DNA of 8,208 nt from Bacteroidota bacterium (GTDB lineage Bacteria; Bacteroidota; Bacteroidia; Bacteroidales; JAAYUG01): assembly GCA_021812865.1 (NCBI GenBank), contig JAKAMP010000101.1:1-8208 (forward strand). Direction: 5' to 3'. Positions within the stretch are counted from its first letter, which is position 1, and every line of letters begins with the position of its first letter. Shown here piece after piece: positions 6,460 through 8,208 of this stretch. Made by a program: the position numbers and the translations under genes. The notes under the pieces are model-generated. The model ran no database searches. It saw only the letters and a program-made list of their open reading frames with translations, and was not told the origin of the DNA.

Positions 6460-8208
6460 TTGGCAGAACAGGATAATTTCGTTGACACCCCGTTGATGAA
6501 GCAATATAGCAGCATCAAGCAAAAGCATCCCGATGCGATTTTGCTTTTCAGGGTGGGGGATTTCTATGAGACTTTTGCATCGGATGCCATCAAGGCCAGT
6601 GAAATCCTTGGAATAACCCTTACCCGGAGAGCAAATGGGGCTGCGAGTTACATTGAACTTGCGGGCTTCCCCTATCACGCACTGGAAACATACCTTCCGA
6701 AGCTGGTCCGCGCTGGTCAGCGGGTTGCTATTTGCGAACAACTTGAAGATCCGAAACTTACCAAGAAAATCGTGAAGCGGGGCATCACCGAACTCATCAC
6801 TCCGGGTGTTTCTCTTAACGACAATGTGCTTGAACGTAAGGAAAATAATTTTCTTGCCTGCGTTCACTTAGATAAGCTGATCGGAGGTGTAGCATTTCTC
6901 GATATATCCACTGGCGAATTTCTTGCAGCAGAAGGGAATTTCGATTACCTGGACAAGCTATTGAACAGTTTTCAGCCGAAGGAAGTGTTGTTTGAACGCA
7001 GCCAATACAAGCAGTTTATCGATCTGTTCGGAAACAAGTACTATACCTATAAGCTCGACGACTGGGCATTTACCCGGGACAATACCAGTGAAAAACTGAT
7101 GAAGCAGTTCGGCACCACTTCCCTGAAAGGTTTTGGTTTCCAGGAAATGAATATGGGGGTGATCGCAGCAGGGGCTATTTTGCAGTATCTTGAGCTGACA
7201 CAGCATACGCAGTTGTCGCATATATCGAAATTGTCCCGCATTGAGGAAGATCATTATGTGTGGCTGGATAAGTTTACCATCAGGAACCTGGAGTTGTTCC
7301 AGTCGATCCAGGAGGGCGGAAGTTCCCTGTCGGAAGTGATCGATCAGACCATCACACCCATGGGGTCGCGGCTGCTCAAGCGATGGATTGCCCTTCCGCT
7401 CAAGGAGATCCAACCGGTGAATGAAAGGCTCGATATGGTAGCTTTCATGCTTGAGAACCAGGCTTTCAGGGACTCGCTCATCGAGAATATCCGGTTAATA
7501 GGGGACCTCGAACGCATGGTTTCAAAAATTGCCGTGGGCAAGATCAACCCAAGGGAAATGGTTCAGCTGAAAATTGCGCTCCAGGCTGTTTCCAGGGTGA
7601 AGGAATCCTGTCAGGGAACCGCACAAGCTGCTCTCCTGGCGTTGGCTGAGCAGCTCACTCCCTGCACGGGCGTGATCCAGCGCATCGAACGCCAGATTCA
7701 GCCCGAACCGCCTGTGATGGTAAGCAAAGGCAACGTGATGGCGACGGGCGTGTCTGCAGAACTGGATGAACTGCGGCGGCTGCTTTATGAGGGGAAAGAT
7801 TTTCTTCTCCATATTCAGCAGCGCGAGAGCGAACGTACCGGCATCCCTTCGCTGAAAGTGAGCTTCAACAACGTGTTTGGGTATTATATAGAGGTGCGCA
7901 ATACGCATAAAGATAAAGTACCCCCCGGTTGGATAAGAAAGCAAACCCTGGTGAGCGCTGAACGGTATGTCACCGAGGAGCTCAAGGAATACGAAGAAAA
8001 AATACTGGGTGCGGAGGAAAAGATTCTTGCCCTGGAAACCAGTCTGTATAACAGCCTGGTTCTCGCACTTACAGAATATCTGCAGGCCATACAGCTCAAT
8101 GGAACCCTCATTGCCAGGCTCGATACCCTGCTCTCGTTTGCGAAGGTTTCGGCCGAAAACCACTATACCAGGCCTGAACTGAACGCCAGCGAGATCATCG
8201 ACATCAGG
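6460..8208 (+). CDS. mutS: DNA mismatch repair protein MutS (5' part, truncated by window end)
   Basis: MutS recognises mismatches and small loops and recruits MutL. The 583 residues visible are open to the window edge; the family is usually 850-880 residues long. The mismatch-binding domain I carries the Phe-x-Glu motif in GDFYE (Phe35, Glu37), plus AGFPYHALE and [10 protein letters not shown], and ends near ITPGVSLND. The connector domain follows (about 130-255). The core/lever domain contains IRNLEL (274-279) and [11 protein letters not shown] (299-309). The clamp region contains [10 protein letters not shown] (470-479), RKQTL (493-497), [17 protein letters not shown] (500-516) and coiled-coil heptads. 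The Walker ATPase domain lies beyond the edge. The frame has a stop at 6406-6408 and no ATG until 6496, inside the conserved TPLMKQY block. TTG at 6460 gives [16 protein letters not shown], the expected N-terminus, so I chose it. The gene is divergent from susC and probably independently expressed. Confidence 0.96.
   Translation, partial: MAEQDNFVDTPLMKQYSSIKQKHPDAILLFRVGDFYETFASDAIKASEILGITLTRRANGAASYIELAGFPYHALETYLPKLVRAGQRVAICEQLEDPKLTKKIVKRGITELITPGVSLNDNVLERKENNFLACVHLDKLIGGVAFLDISTGEFLAAEGNFDYLDKLLNSFQPKEVLFERSQYKQFIDLFGNKYYTYKLDDWAFTRDNTSEKLMKQFGTTSLKGFGFQEMNMGVIAAGAILQYLELTQHTQLSHISKLSRIEEDHYVWLDKFTIRNLELFQSIQEGGSSLSEVIDQTITPMGSRLLKRWIALPLKEIQPVNERLDMVAFMLENQAFRDSLIENIRLIGDLERMVSKIAVGKINPREMVQLKIALQAVSRVKESCQGTAQAALLALAEQLTPCTGVIQRIERQIQPEPPVMVSKGNVMATGVSAELDELRRLLYEGKDFLLHIQQRESERTGIPSLKVSFNNVFGYYIEVRNTHKDKVPPGWIRKQTLVSAERYVTEELKEYEEKILGAEEKILALETSLYNSLVLALTEYLQAIQLNGTLIARLDTLLSFAKVSAENHYTRPELNASEIIDIR

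Noticed and set aside
6352..6867. - strand open frame (171 codons) spanning the mutS start and upstream region
   Set aside because: It overlaps the conserved MutS mismatch-binding domain on the other strand, and its own translation has no coherent motif.
7522..8163. Long - strand open frame (213 codons) opposite mutS
   Set aside because: It is antisense to the intact MutS core and clamp regions, with no recognisable domain; the + strand reading is clearly the real one.
1..8208. CRISPR arrays, tRNA or rRNA genes, insertion sequences, phage or defence genes
   Set aside because: I looked on both strands and saw no regular repeat array, transposase, integrase, cloverleaf or rRNA-like sequence; the window is filled by four ordinary genes and short spacers.

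Overview
The window looks like chromosomal DNA from a member of the Bacteroidota. The main evidence is a SusC/SusD outer-membrane pair with its usual signatures, a TAnnTTTG-type -10 box upstream of it, and almost no Shine-Dalgarno sequences. A MutS of the Bacteroidota type agrees with this. I cannot fix the genus; a Bacteroidales- or Marinilabiliales-like lineage is a guess.

Layout, left to right. Positions 1-145 hold no recognisable gene but carry a hairpin followed by a T-rich run on the + strand (68-108), probably the terminator of a + strand gene ending at or beyond the left edge. Positions 146-1480 (- strand) encode a Lys9-type saccharopine dehydrogenase. Positions 1481-1618 are intergenic and contain a strong - strand terminator (1556-1589) that separates the dehydrogenase from the genes upstream of it. 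Positions 1619-3100 (- strand) encode a SusD/RagB lipoprotein, and 3136-6183 (- strand) encode its SusC/RagA TonB-dependent partner. These two form an operon transcribed susC then susD. Positions 6184-6459 are a divergent intergenic region with candidate promoters for both directions. From 6460 to the right edge (+ strand) runs the first two thirds of mutS, cut by the window end and apparently starting at TTG.

How the genes relate. SusC and SusD should form one outer-membrane importer: SusD captures a ligand at the surface and lids the SusC channel, which is energised by TonB. No glycoside hydrolase, peptidase, sulfatase or dedicated regulator lies next to the pair in this window, so its substrate cannot be read from context. 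The dehydrogenase (lysine/saccharopine metabolism) and MutS (mismatch repair) appear to be independent units. All four genes read as intact within the window.

I did not find an undescribed system here. The observations most worth checking are an aspartate in the dehydrogenase cofactor site that suggests NAD rather than NADP, the non-ATG start of mutS, and the isolation of the SusCD pair.
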